From DASRDU01 sp035652435 (GTDB taxonomy: Bacteria > Acidobacteriota > Blastocatellia > RBC074), in the NCBI GenBank assembly GCA_035652435.1, contig DASRDU010000099.1:124001-188000 (forward strand): a stretch of DNA of 64,000 nt, given 5' to 3'. The position numbers and the translations under genes were made by a program. Positions 8,135 to 18,790 of the stretch are shown here, in pieces. How positions within the stretch are numbered: the stretch's first letter is position 1; each line of letters begins with the position of its first letter. The notes beneath the pieces are model-generated. The model saw only the letters and a program-made list of their open reading frames with translations. It ran no database searches and was not told where the DNA came from.

Positions 8135-9568
8135 ATGATTTCACCTCTCGCATTCTTCTCTGAACAATTCGGCATCGCCGTTTCTGACATCGAAGCGCTG
8201 CTCGGCGTGGCGTTGTCGAAGGGGGGCGATTACGCCGACCTTTATTTCGAGTATTCCGTCACGAGCAACCTCAACCTCGAAGAGCAGATCGTCAAGTCGG
8301 CCAACCGCTCGGTGGCGCAGGGCGTCGGCGTGCGCGTCGTTTCCGGCGAGCGCACCGGCTACGCTTACTCCGACGAAATTGACCGCGAGGCGATTCGCAA
8401 AGCCGCGCTCACCGCCGCGCATATCGCCAGCAGTAACGCCAGTCCCGGCCCGGTCAATGTCTCCGCCGCGAGTCCGAAGCACGATCTCTATTCGGTCCCG
8501 CACGCGCTTACTGAAGAGACGCTGGAACGCAGGATCGCGCTGCTCCGGCGCGCCGAGCAGACCGCGCGCGCCTACGACCCGCGCATCCGCGAGGTGCAGA
8601 GCCTGATCGTGGACAAACACAAGCTGGTTTTGATCGCGACTTCCGACGGAATGCTGATCGGCGACGTGCAGCCGCTCGTGCGCATGAACGTGACCTGCAT
8701 TGCCGACGCCGACGGCAATCTGCAGCGCGGCTATGCGGGCGGCGGCGGGCGCGACAATCTGGATTTTTTCGAGCAGAAAAGATCGCCGGAGTTTTTTGCC
8801 ACCGAAGCCGCGCGCCAGGCAATCTCTCTGCTCGATGCCGTGGACGCCCCCGCCGGGGCGATGGAAGTGGTACTCGGCCCCGGCTGGCCCGGCGTGCTGC
8901 TGCACGAGGCCGTCGGTCACGGCTTGGAATCGGACTTCAACCGCAAAGGCACTTCGGCTTTTGCCGGGCTCGTCGGCCAGCGTGTCGCGAGCGAACTTTG
9001 CACCGTTGTTGATGACGGCACGCTGCCGGGCCGCCGCGGCTCGCTCAACATTGACGACGAGGGGAACCCGACGACCAGCACCGTGCTGATCGAAAATGGG
9101 ATTCTGCGCGGCTACCTGCAGGACAAACTGAGCGCCCGGCTGACGGGCGCTGGCGTAACCGGCAACGGCCGCCGTGAAAGCTATCAGCACGTGCCAATGC
9201 CGCGCATGACGAACACCTTCATGCTCGGCGGCGAAAGCACGCCCGAAGAGATCATCGCTTCGGTCAAACGCGGCCTGTACGCGGTCAATTTCGGCGGCGG
9301 TCAGGTGGACATCACCAACGGGAAATTCGTTTTCACCGCCAGCGAGGCCTACCTGATCGAAGACGGCAGAATCACCGCGCCGGTCAAGGGCGCCACGCTC
9401 ATCGGCAACGGCCCGAACGCGCTGACGAAGGTGACAGCCGTCGGCAATGACCTGCGGCTCGACGAGGGCGTCGGCGTCTGCGGCAAGAACGGACAGTCGG
9501 TGCCGGTGGGAGTTGGCATGCCGACGATCAGGATTTCCGAGATGACTGTGGGTGGGACGAAAGGGTGA
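8135..9568 (+). CDS. tldD: Metalloprotease TldD
   Basis: This 477-residue protein is a full-length TldD. HEAVGH at residues 257-262 is the HExxxH zinc motif of the TldD subunit, followed by GLESDFNRKGTSAFAG and the GRRGSLNIDDEG segment. TldD with TldE/PmbA forms a heterodimeric protease that threads and degrades unfolded peptides; in Enterobacteria it matures microcin B17 and degrades CcdA. The partner tldE lies about 470 bp downstream, with a small zinc-ribbon gene between. No RiPP precursor was seen nearby. Confidence 0.95.
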   Translation: MISPLAFFSEQFGIAVSDIEALLGVALSKGGDYADLYFEYSVTSNLNLEEQIVKSANRSVAQGVGVRVVSGERTGYAYSDEIDREAIRKAALTAAHIASSNASPGPVNVSAASPKHDLYSVPHALTEETLERRIALLRRAEQTARAYDPRIREVQSLIVDKHKLVLIATSDGMLIGDVQPLVRMNVTCIADADGNLQRGYAGGGGRDNLDFFEQKRSPEFFATEAARQAISLLDAVDAPAGAMEVVLGPGWPGVLLHEAVGHGLESDFNRKGTSAFAGLVGQRVASELCTVVDDGTLPGRRGSLNIDDEGNPTTSTVLIENGILRGYLQDKLSARLTGAGVTGNGRRESYQHVPMPRMTNTFMLGGESTPEEIIASVKRGLYAVNFGGGQVDITNGKFVFTASEAYLIEDGRITAPVKGATLIGNGPNALTKVTAVGNDLRLDEGVGVCGKNGQSVPVGVGMPTIRISEMTVGGTKG

Positions 9569-9596
9569 TGTTGTTATACGTACATCCGAGGTTTTT

Positions 9597-9989
9597 ATGT
9601 GTCGTTACGCTGGCATGAATTATAAAGGGCATTACGCGTGCTTCGATTGCCGCAAGGCTTTCAAGGAGCGAAACGGTTTTGGGGGAGAAGAATATAAGCA
9701 GAAATACGGTGAACACCGGAAGGTGCTTTGCCCCGAATGTCATCGCCCGATGGCAGACTTGGGCCTTGATTTCAAAGCTCCCAAGAAAATGGACGTGAAG
9801 CAGTGGCAAAAAGTTGAGATCCTCTACAATCACGGGTTCACATATCATTCCTGTGGATGTTGCGGGCCGGGCCTGCGGCCCGCTGAATTGCGCGATGTAG
9901 AGGCTTTTCTTCATGACAAGCTACCCGAATCTGATGGCGAGAAACTTCTTAAGAAGATAGAAAGGGCAGCCAGTAATCGAAAGCAATAA
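9597..9989 (+). CDS. Small zinc-ribbon-like protein between tldD and tldE
   Basis: This 130-residue protein has three Cys pairs. CFDC (about residues 14-17) and CPEC form one possible zinc site, and CGCC near residue 87 another; the opening MCRYAGMNYKGHYACF adds a further Cys. The start at 9597 follows a gagg ribosome-binding site, and upstream in-frame starts would overlap tldD. GC is clearly lower than in tldD and tldE, so it looks like an insertion into an old operon. No function is recognised. Confidence 0.65.
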   Translation: MCRYAGMNYKGHYACFDCRKAFKERNGFGGEEYKQKYGEHRKVLCPECHRPMADLGLDFKAPKKMDVKQWQKVEILYNHGFTYHSCGCCGPGLRPAELRDVEAFLHDKLPESDGEKLLKKIERAASNRKQ

Positions 9990-10042
9990 AAGCAGCGAGT
10001 TGCCCGAATCTCAAACTCTGAAAGTTTCCCTCGAACTATTGG

Positions 10043-11407
10043 ATGACAACACAAATTTCAACTCACTTTCTCTCCGACATCGTCAGCAAAGCGGTCAGGC
10101 GCGGCGCGACTGAAGCCGAGGCAATCGCGCTTGAAAACACCGATTTCTCCGTCGAAGTGCGGCTCGGAGAAATCGAGAAGCTTGAGGAATCGGCTTCGCG
10201 TGGCCTGGGACTGCGCGTGATTTATGAGGGCCGGCAGGCTTCGGCTTCGACTTCGGATTTTTCGGCGAAGGCGCTCGATGAATTGATCACGAGCGCGGTC
10301 GAGATGGCCCGGCTGACTTCGGTTGATGACGCGGCGGTGCTGCCTTCGCGCGAGGAACTTTTATCTGCCGGCGGAGTCAATAGCGGCGATCTGGCGCTGT
10401 ACGATGAATCCATCGTGCTGCTCCCGACCGGGCGCAAAATCGAAATGGCCTGCACGGCCGAGGCCGCGGCACGAGACGCTGACCCGCGCATCACCAATTC
10501 CGAGGGCGCGTCGTGCGCGACCACGGTCGGTCGGCTGACTCTGGTGAACAGCTCGGGGTTTGCGGGCGAATATCGCGGCACGACGTGCTACCTTTCGGTT
10601 TCGCCGATCGCGCGTGACGGCGATCAGATGCAGGTGGCCGGCTGGGGGGACACTCAACGCTCACTGGCGGCGCTGGACAGGCCGGAAGAACTCGGACGGG
10701 AAGCGGCGCGGCGAGCGCTACGCAAACTCGGCGGGCGCAAAGTGGGGACGCAGGAAGTCCCGATTGTCTTTGAATCCGGCGCGGCTGAAGAACTGCTCGG
10801 TGATCTCTTTGAGGCCGCGAGTGGCGAATCCATCTTCCGCCGCGCCTCGTTCCTGGTCGGGCAGACCGGCGAACGGATCGGCTCGGAGCAGCTGACGATT
10901 GTGGACGACGGGAGGCTGCCCGGCGCGGTCGGCTCGCGGCCTTTCGACGGCGAGGGGCTGCCGACGCGGCGGACGGTGATTGTCGAAAACGGGGTGCTGC
11001 GGAGTTACTTGCTCAATACCTACACGGCGCGTAAGCTGGGCCTGCGTTCGACGGCCAACGGCGCGCGCGGGCTGTCTGGCCTGCCGGGCGTCGGCATCAA
11101 TAACTTCTTCATCGCGCCCGGGCGTCATTCGCCCGAAGAGATCGTCGCTTCCGTCGGCAACGGGTTTTACGTGACCGAAACGATTGGCTTCGGCTTCAAC
11201 GCGGTGACGGGTGATTACTCGCGCGGCGCTTCCGGCGTGTGGATTGAACAGGGCAGGCTCAGTTACCCGGTCGAAGAGGTCACCATCGCCGGCAACTTCC
11301 GCGAGATGCTGCGCGGAATCGAAATGATTGGCAACGATCTCCGCTTCCGGGGCAAGATCGCGGCCCCGACCGTCAAAATCAACCGGATGATGGTCAGCGG
11401 AGACTGA
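10043..11407 (+). CDS. pmbA: TldE/PmbA, non-catalytic partner of TldD
   Basis: This 454-residue protein shares the TldD fold but lacks HExxxH; the aligned region reads FESGAAEELLGDLFEAASG. It retains the SVEVRLGEIEKLEESASRGL opening and the EGLPTRRTVIVENG and TGDYSRGASGVWIE segments of PmbA/TldE. It pairs with TldD to form the protease chamber. It is followed after 1 bp by a small membrane-protein gene, so tldD, the zinc-ribbon gene, tldE and that gene probably form one transcript. Confidence 0.93.
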   Translation: MTTQISTHFLSDIVSKAVRRGATEAEAIALENTDFSVEVRLGEIEKLEESASRGLGLRVIYEGRQASASTSDFSAKALDELITSAVEMARLTSVDDAAVLPSREELLSAGGVNSGDLALYDESIVLLPTGRKIEMACTAEAAARDADPRITNSEGASCATTVGRLTLVNSSGFAGEYRGTTCYLSVSPIARDGDQMQVAGWGDTQRSLAALDRPEELGREAARRALRKLGGRKVGTQEVPIVFESGAAEELLGDLFEAASGESIFRRASFLVGQTGERIGSEQLTIVDDGRLPGAVGSRPFDGEGLPTRRTVIVENGVLRSYLLNTYTARKLGLRSTANGARGLSGLPGVGINNFFIAPGRHSPEEIVASVGNGFYVTETIGFGFNAVTGDYSRGASGVWIEQGRLSYPVEEVTIAGNFREMLRGIEMIGNDLRFRGKIAAPTVKINRMMVSGD

Positions 11408-11408
11408 G

Positions 11409-11951
11409 TTGAACCCTGCGGATTTCCGACACCTTATGTTCGAACCAGAATCAGAGAAAGCCAAAGAACAACAGCGCTCGCGCCTGCTCCTGGGCCTGGG
11501 GGCGATTGCCGCCCTGGTCGTCGCCGGGGCGTTCATTATTTTCGCGACGCTCAAGCAGCAGGCGGAATCGCCGACGATGCCCGACGCCCTGCGGGCGGGC
11601 AATCAGGAGTTCGAAAATTACAAATCCAAAGTGGAGATTGACAAGCCCAACAAGCAGGACGTGATGGCGCAGCAGAACCTGATGGGGATGGTGCAGTTCA
11701 CGATTCAAGCCGAGTTGCGTAATCAGGGTGATCGCACGCTCACCGGAATTGAGATCGTCGCCCAGGCTTATGACCTTGAGGACAAGCTGATCGCGCAGAA
11801 AATCGGCCAGCCGATCCCCCGCGTGCGGCCTGAGCCGCTTAAGCCGGGCGAGTCAATGCGCATCGCGATCAAGCTTGACGTTCCGTCGAAGTATAAGGAA
11901 GCAGATGTCAAACTGGTGAAGGCTGAGCTTCATGGGCTGCGGTTCCAGTAG
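11409..11951 (+). CDS. Single-pass membrane protein of unknown function
   Basis: About 180 residues. A charged cytoplasmic N-terminus (EPESEKAKEQQRSR) precedes one membrane helix, LLLGLGAIAALVVAGAFIIF (about residues 26-45). The extracytoplasmic domain resembles an Ig-like/DUF2393-type beta sandwich (VQFTIQAELRNQGDRTLTGI, LKPGESMRIAIKLD). The start is uncertain: TTG at 11409 has a GGAG site and lies 1 bp after tldE, whereas ATG at 11436 has none but begins MFEPES. It ends before a strong terminator, the likely end of the tldD operon. Confidence 0.7.
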   Translation: MNPADFRHLMFEPESEKAKEQQRSRLLLGLGAIAALVVAGAFIIFATLKQQAESPTMPDALRAGNQEFENYKSKVEIDKPNKQDVMAQQNLMGMVQFTIQAELRNQGDRTLTGIEIVAQAYDLEDKLIAQKIGQPIPRVRPEPLKPGESMRIAIKLDVPSKYKEADVKLVKAELHGLRFQ

Positions 11952-11980
11952 CCAGAAATCGCTGAAAAGCGTCGGACAAA

Positions 11981-12026
11981 AACAAAGGCGGTCGCGGATT
12001 TTTGATGATCCGCGACCGCCTTTGTT
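11981..12026. terminator. Bidirectional intrinsic terminator
   Basis: A perfect 19-bp stem (11981-11999 with 12008-12026) closes an 8-base loop between two convergent genes. On the plus strand the descending arm ends in TTTGTT. On the minus strand the hairpin is followed by TTTTGT. It should end both the tldD operon and the transpeptidase transcript. Confidence 0.85.
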
Positions 12027-12055
12027 CTGAGATTCTGGTGACTGAATCGGCCTCT

Positions 12056-13423
12056 TTAGTCGTGATTCTTCGGCTGGGCTTCCATAATCTTAGGCTGAAC
12101 CTCAATGGCCGCGGTCGTTGGCGTCGCGCCCGGACCGAGGAATCGCGTGGAGATGCTGCGATAAATCTTGCCCGCCACATCCGCGGCGCGCTTGCCCGCC
12201 TCGCCCGAACCGTTGGTGATCACCGTCACCACCAGCTTCGGGTTGGTGATGCTGGAAAATGAAGTGAACAGGCCGAGCTTGGCCGAATCGCCGGTGCAGG
12301 TCCCGGTCTTGCCCGCGACCTGTCCGATCGGGTCGTAGGCGGCTCTGGCCGTGCCGTAATTGACCGCGCCAATCATCCCGGAGAGCATGCGCAGGCGGTC
12401 TTCCGGGGTCATCTCAATTTTACGCCTCAACTCCGGCTTGAAGCTGGCGGCCTCTTCAGGAGTGCGCGGGATGCGCGGCACGTAAAGGTAACCGCCATTC
12501 GCGATGGCCGCGGTGAAGCTTGCCAGCTGAATCGCCGTGAAGCCGAAACCGTCGCCGTGGCTCGACATATGGCCGGTGTTCTGTTCGCCTTCCTCGGGCA
12601 GGAACCCGTCGCTCTCGCCCAGATAATTGGCCCCGGTCTTCTGGCCGAAGCCGAAATTATGGGCATAGCCGATGACCTTTTCGTAGCCAAGGCGGCGGCC
12701 CAGTTCCTGGAAGAACGGGTTATTCGAGTGGGCGATGGCGTCCGTCAGGTTCAGGCCACGACCGTTGCTCGCCAGCTGCAGGTCCGTACTCGGGTCGAGA
12801 ACCTTCTCGTGCAATGCCGCCATGCCGACGACCAGCTTGACGGTCGAGCAGGGCTTGACGGGCGAGCCAAGGGCCATGCGCTGGTTGACGATCGCGTAGA
12901 TGCGTCCGTTGGTCGCGTCCATCACCACCGCCGTGCCGGCCCTGCCGCCGAGCGCCTCAATGGCGGCGCGACGCACGTCAGGGTCTTCACCGGTCGTGTT
13001 GTCCTTGAGAATGTTGGCGGCGGCGCTGTTGTGCAGCGCCTCATCGCGGGCGCGGATGGCGCGCAGGCGGGCGGCGCGGATGGCGGCGGCCCGGGCCGCT
13101 GCCTGGCGCCGCTCTTCGGCGCGGTAAGATGCCAGCAGCTTGCGCTCGGACTTGCTCAGTCCGCCGCGGCGCTGGCGCTTCATCATATCGCGTAGCTGAC
13201 TCTGACTGATTTGCGGGCCGCGACGGGCTTCGCGACTGTGACGGCCCCCGCGAGTGGAGGCGACTCGCTCACGGCCTTTGGATTTCCCCTTCTTCCCTTC
13301 TTTGGCGGCTGCTGCGCGGTGGCGCTTTTTCGCGTACGCGGTGCCATTGGGGGAGATGACCACGAGTGCGCTGAACAGAGCGAACACGAACGTGGTCGTG
13401 ACAGCACGATTGACTGATTTCAT
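12056..13423 (-). CDS. Penicillin-binding transpeptidase-domain protein
   Basis: This 455-residue protein has the three transpeptidase motifs of penicillin-binding proteins: STVK with catalytic Ser193 and Lys196, SNN at 233-235, and KTGT at 372-375. A signal or anchor segment (about residues 7-28) is followed by a very basic Lys/Arg/Ala-rich linker of about 120 residues in place of the usual dimerisation or glycosyltransferase domain. It probably cross-links peptidoglycan or acts on a cell-wall-related substrate in the periplasm. The start at 13423 was chosen for its GGAAAGG site; an earlier Met lacks one. It is monocistronic, ending at the shared terminator. Confidence 0.85.
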   Translation of the reverse strand: MKSVNRAVTTTFVFALFSALVVISPNGTAYAKKRHRAAAAKEGKKGKSKGRERVASTRGGRHSREARRGPQISQSQLRDMMKRQRRGGLSKSERKLLASYRAEERRQAAARAAAIRAARLRAIRARDEALHNSAAANILKDNTTGEDPDVRRAAIEALGGRAGTAVVMDATNGRIYAIVNQRMALGSPVKPCSTVKLVVGMAALHEKVLDPSTDLQLASNGRGLNLTDAIAHSNNPFFQELGRRLGYEKVIGYAHNFGFGQKTGANYLGESDGFLPEEGEQNTGHMSSHGDGFGFTAIQLASFTAAIANGGYLYVPRIPRTPEEAASFKPELRRKIEMTPEDRLRMLSGMIGAVNYGTARAAYDPIGQVAGKTGTCTGDSAKLGLFTSFSSITNPKLVVTVITNGSGEAGKRAADVAGKIYRSISTRFLGPGATPTTAAIEVQPKIMEAQPKNHD

Positions 13424-13842
13424 TCTCAATACCTTTCCTGTAACCTGTGACAACGATCTCCCTGCTGACAACAGTTCCACTGCGGGGAAACTATCATTCG
13501 TCAGCCAGCCGCGGTTTTCGCGCCGGCCGGCTTCAGGGGTATTGGATAGTTGTGGATCTGATGTGAAGTGATCGCGCCGAACCTCGTGATGAATGGCACC
13601 ACGTAACTACGGCCCCAGCAGCCGTATTGCACGACGTCACCACTATCGGAATGAGCGTTGTCCCTGTACAATTGAAGAGCAAGCGCACAGCAGGCTTCCC
13701 TCTATGGCTTTGTTACCGCGAAAGCCGGGGGCAGGCGCACGGGCAGAGTCTAGCAAATTCAATTGACCGGCACAACGGGTAATCAGAGGAATGTCAGATT
13801 AAAAACACTTCTCCGCGGCCCTTTCGTCCCCGGATTGTTCGT
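13424..13842. other. Intergenic region between divergent genes
   Basis: About 420 bp lies between the transpeptidase gene (minus) and the histidine kinase gene (plus). It should contain promoters for both, but no clear -10/-35 pair, repeat or small gene was recognised. Confidence 0.4.
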
Positions 13843-15363
<1,521 letters not shown>

Positions 15364-15393
15364 GATGACCCGCGCCCGGGGGTGGCAGGATCG

Positions 15394-15424
15394 TTGTCGC
15401 AAGGTCGCAGCCGAAGGTTATAAT
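15394..15424 (+). promoter_or_regulatory. Possible promoter for the sigma-54 activator gene
   Basis: TTGTCG at 15394-15399 and a perfect TATAAT at 15419-15424 are 19 bases apart, in the gap between the kinase and regulator genes. The spacing is slightly long and the -35 weak, so this is only a suggestion of separate transcription. Confidence 0.25.
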
Positions 15425-15512
15425 GATTCCTGGTGAAGTTGAAGAGGTTACGACCTCATCAGAAAAACGTCATCAGTAAGGCTGGCGACATGAACCCCTT
15501 TACAGGAAAGCC

Positions 15513-16916
15513 ATGAAACCGAAACGTATCCTCGTGGTTGACGACGAAAAAAATCAGCGCGACATCCTGCATCTGATCCTGACTGGTGAGCATGATGAGC
15601 AGGGCGACCCGCTTTACGATGTGAAAGCCGCCAGCTCGGGTCAGGAAGGATTACGCTTTTTCAAAACCGAACGCTTCGATCTGGTGCTGACCGATCTGAA
15701 GATGTCGGGGATGGACGGCATTCAGCTGCTCAATGAGCTGACGCAGATTGACAGTTCCGTGCCGGTGATCCTGATGACGGCGCACGGCTCGATTGATTCG
15801 GTCAAGGACGCGCTGCGCGGCGGCGCCTTCGATTATCTGGAGAAGCCGCTCGACCGCGCGAAGCTGCTTGAGACCGTCGCCAAAGCCGTCGCGCAGATGA
15901 GGGCCGTTGACGAAGAGATCGTCGGCGTCTCGGACGCCATCGAGCGCGTCAAGAAGATGATCGTCAAAGTGGCCGGGTCAAGTTCCACCGTGCTGATCCG
16001 CGGCGAGTCAGGTACCGGCAAGGAGCGCATCGCCCGCGCCATTCACAAGGCCAGCCCCCGCGCGAATGAGCGCTTTCAGGCCGTCAACTGCGCGGCGATC
16101 AATGAGAACCTGATCGAGTCGGAACTCTTCGGCCACGAGCGCGGATCATTCACCGGCGCGGTCGCCGAAAAGAAAGGGATGTTCGAGATCGCCGACAAGG
16201 GCACGCTCTTTCTGGACGAGATCGGCGAACTGAACGTGAGCATGCAGGCCAAGCTGCTGCGCGCGCTTCAGGAAAAGGAGATCATGCGCGTCGGCTCGAC
16301 GAAGCCCATCAGGATTGACGTGCGCGTGCTGGCCGCCACTAACCGCGATCTGGAGGCGATGGTCAGGGACAACCGCTTCCGCGAGGATCTGTTTTACCGC
16401 CTCAACGTGATCCCGATTGACGTGCCGCCGCTGCGGCAGCGCCGCGACGACATCGCGGTGCTGATGGATTACTTCCTGCGCAAACACAGCGCGAGTGCCG
16501 GCCGGCCGATGAAAGTCGGCGCGGAAGCGCGCAAGCTCCTGATGGAATATGCCTGGCCGGGCAACGTACGCCAGCTCGAATCGGCCATCGAGCGGGCCCT
16601 GCTGCTGGCCGAAGGCGACGAGATCACGGCCGAAGACCTGCCCGTCGAAATCCGCAACGCGGCGCGTACCGAAGGCACCGGCGGGTTCAAGCTGCCGCCC
16701 GAGGGCATCTCATTTGAAGACCTCGAACGCTCGCTGATCATTCAGGCGATGGAGCAGACCGGCTGGAACATCACGCGCGCCGCAAAGCTGCTCGGCCTCT
16801 CGTTCCGCACGATGCAATACCGGCTCGACAAATTCGGCATTGAACGACCGGGCCGCGCGGGCCGCGCTTCATCCGAATCTGAAGATGAGGAGGAAGACAC
16901 GTCGCCGCCGGAATGA
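15513..16916 (+). CDS. Sigma-54-dependent response regulator (NtrC family)
   Basis: This 467-residue protein has a receiver domain with VVDDEKNQRD and phosphoacceptor Asp61 in LTDLKMSG. The AAA+ domain follows, with Walker A GESGTGKE (164-171), the sigma-54 contact loop GSFTGA (211-216, a Ser variant of GAFTGA), Walker B LFLDEIGEL and a sensor/arginine region NRFREDLFYRLNV. A Fis-type helix-turn-helix (NITRAAKLLGLSFRTMQYRL) is at the C-terminus. It should activate sigma-54 promoters when phosphorylated by the adjacent kinase. Target genes are unknown, and I saw no obvious -24/-12 promoter in the window. Confidence 0.95.
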   Translation: MKPKRILVVDDEKNQRDILHLILTGEHDEQGDPLYDVKAASSGQEGLRFFKTERFDLVLTDLKMSGMDGIQLLNELTQIDSSVPVILMTAHGSIDSVKDALRGGAFDYLEKPLDRAKLLETVAKAVAQMRAVDEEIVGVSDAIERVKKMIVKVAGSSSTVLIRGESGTGKERIARAIHKASPRANERFQAVNCAAINENLIESELFGHERGSFTGAVAEKKGMFEIADKGTLFLDEIGELNVSMQAKLLRALQEKEIMRVGSTKPIRIDVRVLAATNRDLEAMVRDNRFREDLFYRLNVIPIDVPPLRQRRDDIAVLMDYFLRKHSASAGRPMKVGAEARKLLMEYAWPGNVRQLESAIERALLLAEGDEITAEDLPVEIRNAARTEGTGGFKLPPEGISFEDLERSLIIQAMEQTGWNITRAAKLLGLSFRTMQYRLDKFGIERPGRAGRASSESEDEEEDTSPPE

Positions 16917-17001
16917 ACCCGGCGTCCTGATTGCAAAAATATTTCCACCCTCCTGCCGTTTGCCCGCCCCGTTCGCGCGATGTTAAAGTTGCGCGCTTCT
17001 T

Positions 17002-17841
17002 ATGCCCGTCCGACTTTTAGCTCTCGATATAGACGGCACGCTGCTCAACTCGCGTGGTGAAATGACTCCGCGCGTGCGCGCGAGCCTTGAGGCTGCCCGC
17101 GAACGCGGGGTGCGGATCGCCCTCGTCACCGGCCGCCGCTTCCGCTCGGCGCGCCCGATTGCCCAGGAGCTGAATTGCGCCGTCCCGCTGATCTCGCACA
17201 ACGGCGCGCTGACCAAAAATGTGACGACGCTCGAAACAATCGGCTACCACCCGCTCGACGCCGACATGACTCGCGAGATCATCCGGATCGGGCGCGCGTG
17301 CGGCGTGGATATGATCTGCTGCGACGACCCTGACGATCTGGGGGTGATGGTCTTGGAAGGCGTTTCGCCCGACAATCGGGCGCTCCATCATTACCTCGAT
17401 AAGTATCGCGATTCGGTGGTCGAGGTGGCCGACCTGCTTGAGTACGTTGATCACGACCCGATCCAGATTATGTTCTCGGGCTGCTGCGACCCGATGGACG
17501 AGTTCGCCGCTCACCTGCAGGCGGCGATGGACGGCGGGATTCAGCTTTTCAAAACCCGCTACCGCAGGGCCGACCTGACGATCCTCGACGCGCTCAGCAC
17601 CGCGGCCTCAAAGGGCGCGGGCGTCGAAGCCATCGCCCGGGCGCACGGCATCGCGCGCGAAGAGGTGATGGCCGTCGGCGACAATCACAATGACCTGACG
17701 ATGCTCAGCTTCGCCGGCATCGGCGTCGTGATGGGGAATGCCGAGGAAGAACTGAAGCAGGCGGGTTTTGCGCTGACCGCGTCGAATGAAGAGGACGGCG
17801 TGGCCGAAGCCATCGAGCGTTTCATCCTGCAAGCCCAATGA
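17002..17841 (+). CDS. Cof-type HAD-superfamily phosphatase
   Basis: This 279-residue protein has the HAD motif I ALDIDGTLLNS (nucleophile Asp9, Asp11), motif II LVTGRR, a Lys in an LSTAASKGAGVEA segment and motif IV AVGDNHNDLTML. The C2-type cap between motifs II and III is typical of Cof/YidA sugar-phosphate and flavin-phosphate phosphatases. The substrate cannot be told from sequence. It is followed after 28 bp by a cyclophilin gene with its own strong ribosome-binding site, so co-transcription is likely. Confidence 0.92.
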   Translation: MPVRLLALDIDGTLLNSRGEMTPRVRASLEAARERGVRIALVTGRRFRSARPIAQELNCAVPLISHNGALTKNVTTLETIGYHPLDADMTREIIRIGRACGVDMICCDDPDDLGVMVLEGVSPDNRALHHYLDKYRDSVVEVADLLEYVDHDPIQIMFSGCCDPMDEFAAHLQAAMDGGIQLFKTRYRRADLTILDALSTAASKGAGVEAIARAHGIAREEVMAVGDNHNDLTMLSFAGIGVVMGNAEEELKQAGFALTASNEEDGVAEAIERFILQAQ

Positions 17842-17869
17842 GAATCGGAAAAATCCGGAGGAGAAATTT

Positions 17870-18310
17870 ATGGCTGATCGAACTGCAATCATCGAGACGA
17901 ACAAGGGGACGATCAAATTCACGCTTTATGAAGCGGACGCGCCGATCACGACGGCGAATTTCATCGGGCTGGCCGAGCGCGGCTTTTACGACGGGCTGAC
18001 CTTCCACCGCGTCGAGCCGGGCTTCGTTATTCAGGGCGGTTGCCCGCAGGGCACCGGGACGGGCGGCTCGGACAAGCGGATCAAACTCGAAGTCAGCCCG
18101 AAGCTGAAGCACGGCGAGGCGGGCGCCGTCGCGATGGCGCGCTCGTCCGACCCGAACAGCGCCAGCTCGCAGTTTTACATCACGCTCGGCCCGGCGTCAT
18201 TCCTTGATATGAATTACGCAGTCTTCGGCCGCGTGACCGAAGGGATGGATGTCGTCGAGCGGATTCGCGTCGGCGACAAAATGAACAGCGTGCGAATCGC
18301 TGCGGAATAG
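17870..18310 (+). CDS. Peptidyl-prolyl cis-trans isomerase, cyclophilin type
   Basis: This 146-residue protein is a compact bacterial cyclophilin: ETNKGTIKFTLYE at the start, then FHRVEPGFVIQGG, GTGTGGSDKRIK, GAVAMARSSDPNSASSQFYI and NYAVFGRVTEGMDVVERI. It speeds proline isomerisation in folding proteins. There is no signal peptide, so it is cytoplasmic. The start at 17870 follows a strong ggaggag site; longer in-frame starts run back into the HAD gene. Confidence 0.95.
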   Translation: MADRTAIIETNKGTIKFTLYEADAPITTANFIGLAERGFYDGLTFHRVEPGFVIQGGCPQGTGTGGSDKRIKLEVSPKLKHGEAGAVAMARSSDPNSASSQFYITLGPASFLDMNYAVFGRVTEGMDVVERIRVGDKMNSVRIAAE

Positions 18311-18319
18311 CAGATAAGG

Positions 18320-18402
18320 AGGCTTGACATCCGCCTGAACAACGGATGTCGAGCCTGCCAAGGCAGATCGTCACGAGCTTCATGACCTTGGTCATTGAAG
18401 CT
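18320..18402. terminator. Two hairpins between convergent genes
   Basis: One hairpin pairs 18320-18333 with 18343-18356 (14 bp, one wobble pair). A second pairs about 18376-18387 with 18390-18402 around a 2-base loop, with one bulge. They lie just after the cyclophilin stop and just before the BON-domain stop on the other strand. There is no long T tract, so efficiency is uncertain. Confidence 0.55.
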
Positions 18403-18424
18403 GGAGATGTCCGACACCGTCTCG

Positions 18425-18790
18425 TTACGGCTTCTTCTGTGGCGGCGCTGGTTTCGGCTTGGCCGCAACCGTGATGTTGTTGGTGACGGACTTTGCGCCA
18501 CAGGCTTTGGCCGATCTGGTTGCGCCACCCTTGGCCCCGGCGCTCGAAGCTTCACCGGTCAGCGTTGCCACTCCGTCACTGACTGCCGCGCTCCCGTTAG
18601 TGACAGTCTTCGAAGCCGCGAGCTTATCCGAGATGCACTTCTGAATGTCGGCGTCGCTCTTCGGCGCGGCTGCGGCCTTGGCGGGCTTGGCCGCTTTGGG
18701 CTTTTTAGCGGTCATCTCCTGCGCTGCGGCGCTCAGGGTCAGCAAAGACATCAGGGTAATAACACTTGCCGCAATAAAAAGTCTCTTCAT
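18425..18790 (-). CDS. Small secreted BON-domain protein
   Basis: This 121-residue protein has a Sec signal peptide (MKRLFIAASVITLMSLLTLS, cleavage after AAAQ). An Ala/Lys/Pro linker precedes one BON-type domain: DADIQKCISDKLAAS, then VSDGVATLTGEASSAGAKG, then VTNNITV. A Lys/Pro tail ends it. BON domains are found in periplasmic stress proteins such as OsmY and bind phospholipid or membranes. It stands alone, convergent with the cyclophilin gene. Confidence 0.8.
   Translation of the reverse strand: MKRLFIAASVITLMSLLTLSAAAQEMTAKKPKAAKPAKAAAAPKSDADIQKCISDKLAASKTVTNGSAAVSDGVATLTGEASSAGAKGGATRSAKACGAKSVTNNITVAAKPKPAPPQKKP

Noticed and set aside
8135..11407. RiPP or microcin-type biosynthetic cluster around tldD/tldE
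   Set aside because: No precursor-like small gene, cyclodehydratase or transporter is nearby; TldD/E alone is a housekeeping protease.
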